From assembly GCF_003003355.1 (NCBI RefSeq), contig NZ_PVTQ01000013.1, positions 72,562-136,561 on the forward strand: a stretch of 64,000 nt of DNA, read 5' to 3'. The position numbers and the translations under genes were made by a program. The notes under the pieces were generated by a model. The model saw nothing but the letters and a program-made list of their open reading frames with translations. It was not told the DNA's origin and made no database searches. Positions within the stretch are counted from its first letter, which is position 1; every line of letters begins with the position of its first letter. This document shows positions 63,685 to 64,000 of this stretch, piece by piece. This DNA is from Donghicola tyrosinivorans (GTDB taxonomy: Bacteria > Pseudomonadota > Alphaproteobacteria > Rhodobacterales > Rhodobacteraceae).

Positions 63685-64000
63685 ATGAAGAATATGATGA
63701 TCGGGGTCGATCTGGCAAAGGCAGTTTTTCAAGTTCATGGTGCCCTTCGTACGGGGGAGGTCCAGTTCCGCAAGAAACTGACGCGAAAGCAATTCCCCGC
63801 GTTCATGGCGCAGCAAGAGCCCAGCATGGTGATCTTCGAAGCGTGCGGCAGCGCACATTTTTGGGTCCATGAGATGGAAGCTCTTGGACACGAGGTTCAG
63901 CTGATTGAACCGCCCCGTCTTTACCGGAGGGCAAAACTCTCGGAGAATTGCCTGTTATGGAACATAGAAAGCAAAGAACCACGAAGCCTTATTCGCCCGA
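63685..64000 (+). pseudogene. IS110-family transposase fragment, running off the window
   Basis: ATG at 63685, with AAAGGAGG upstream, opens a frame typical of IS110-type (IS1111-like) DEDD transposases: MMIGVDLAKAVFQVHG with the first catalytic Asp9, and VIFEACGSAHFW with Glu52, then ALGHEVQLI. After 63906 the expected PQYVRPF-like and KNDAADAEA-like residues do not appear; instead LYRRAKLSENCLLW follows. The gene is therefore probably broken at about 63907, although the frame stays open to the window end. Confidence 0.65.

Overview
The window looks like chromosome or chromid DNA of an alphaproteobacterium, most likely from the Rhodobacterales (Roseobacter/Paracoccus side). The evidence is high GC with dense, overlapping (ATGA-type) operons, several tripartite tricarboxylate transporters (TTT), a D(-)-tartrate dehydratase very close to what I remember of the Bradyrhizobium enzyme, and a napFDAGHBC operon with NnrS and a Dnr/NnrR-type regulator. 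No rRNA, tRNA or CRISPR array was seen. All names come from reading the sequence and from memory of the families; no database search was run.

Layout. 1-4.9 kb: an RbsABC-type sugar importer with an amidohydrolase, preceded by a 31-codon leader ORF that overlaps the ATPase start. 5.0-16.2 kb: a tartrate island with D(-)-tartrate dehydratase, two LysR regulators, a TctC plus TctA-TctB fusion transporter, two tartrate dehydrogenase/decarboxylase paralogues, glycerate 2-kinase/hydroxypyruvate reductase and pyruvate kinase. Together these would take tartrate to oxaloacetate, or through glycerate to pyruvate. 16.2-22.9 kb: a CUT1 sugar ABC importer with an MGH1/GH63-like glycosidase and a divergent LacI regulator. 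22.9-33.1 kb: a tricarballylate/aconitate-type island (TcuA, TcuB, a 53-residue protein, Usp, PrpF-like isomerase, TTT transporter) with a divergent TctDE two-component system; it ends in a decayed EamA transporter remnant.

33.4-43.4 kb: mixed housekeeping and accessory genes, including a chemoreceptor broken by a frameshift in a T run, SRPBCC, PhnB-like and YdeI-like proteins, an EamA/LysR divergent pair, a WGR protein, a VOC protein, a beta-hydroxyacid dehydrogenase, an apparently internally deleted SnoaL-like protein, and an oxidoreductase/LysR pair. 43.4-50.7 kb: a third TTT system (TctC, separate TctB and TctA, AbrB-like protein). It is divergent from a response regulator and an unusual histidine kinase that continues into a complete solute-binding domain. 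50.8-51.9 kb: a GIY-YIG/DEDDh exonuclease fusion.

52.2-62.7 kb: an anaerobic nitrogen-oxide region with NnrS, a Crp/Fnr regulator, MoeA, a DUF2478 protein and the periplasmic nitrate reductase operon. FNR/NNR-like half-site pairs lie before nnrS, between the regulator and moeA, and before napF. 63.1 kb to the end: broken insertion sequences, one IS5-family (IS427-like, with a frameshift between its two reading frames) and one IS110-family.

The common theme is uptake and breakdown of small carboxylates and glycosides with local regulators. The most unusual items are the kinase/binding-protein fusion at 43418-45826, the unrecognised 53-residue protein inside the tcu operon, the coupled leader ORF at 295, and the possible sharing of glycerate between the glycosidase cluster and the tartrate pathway.
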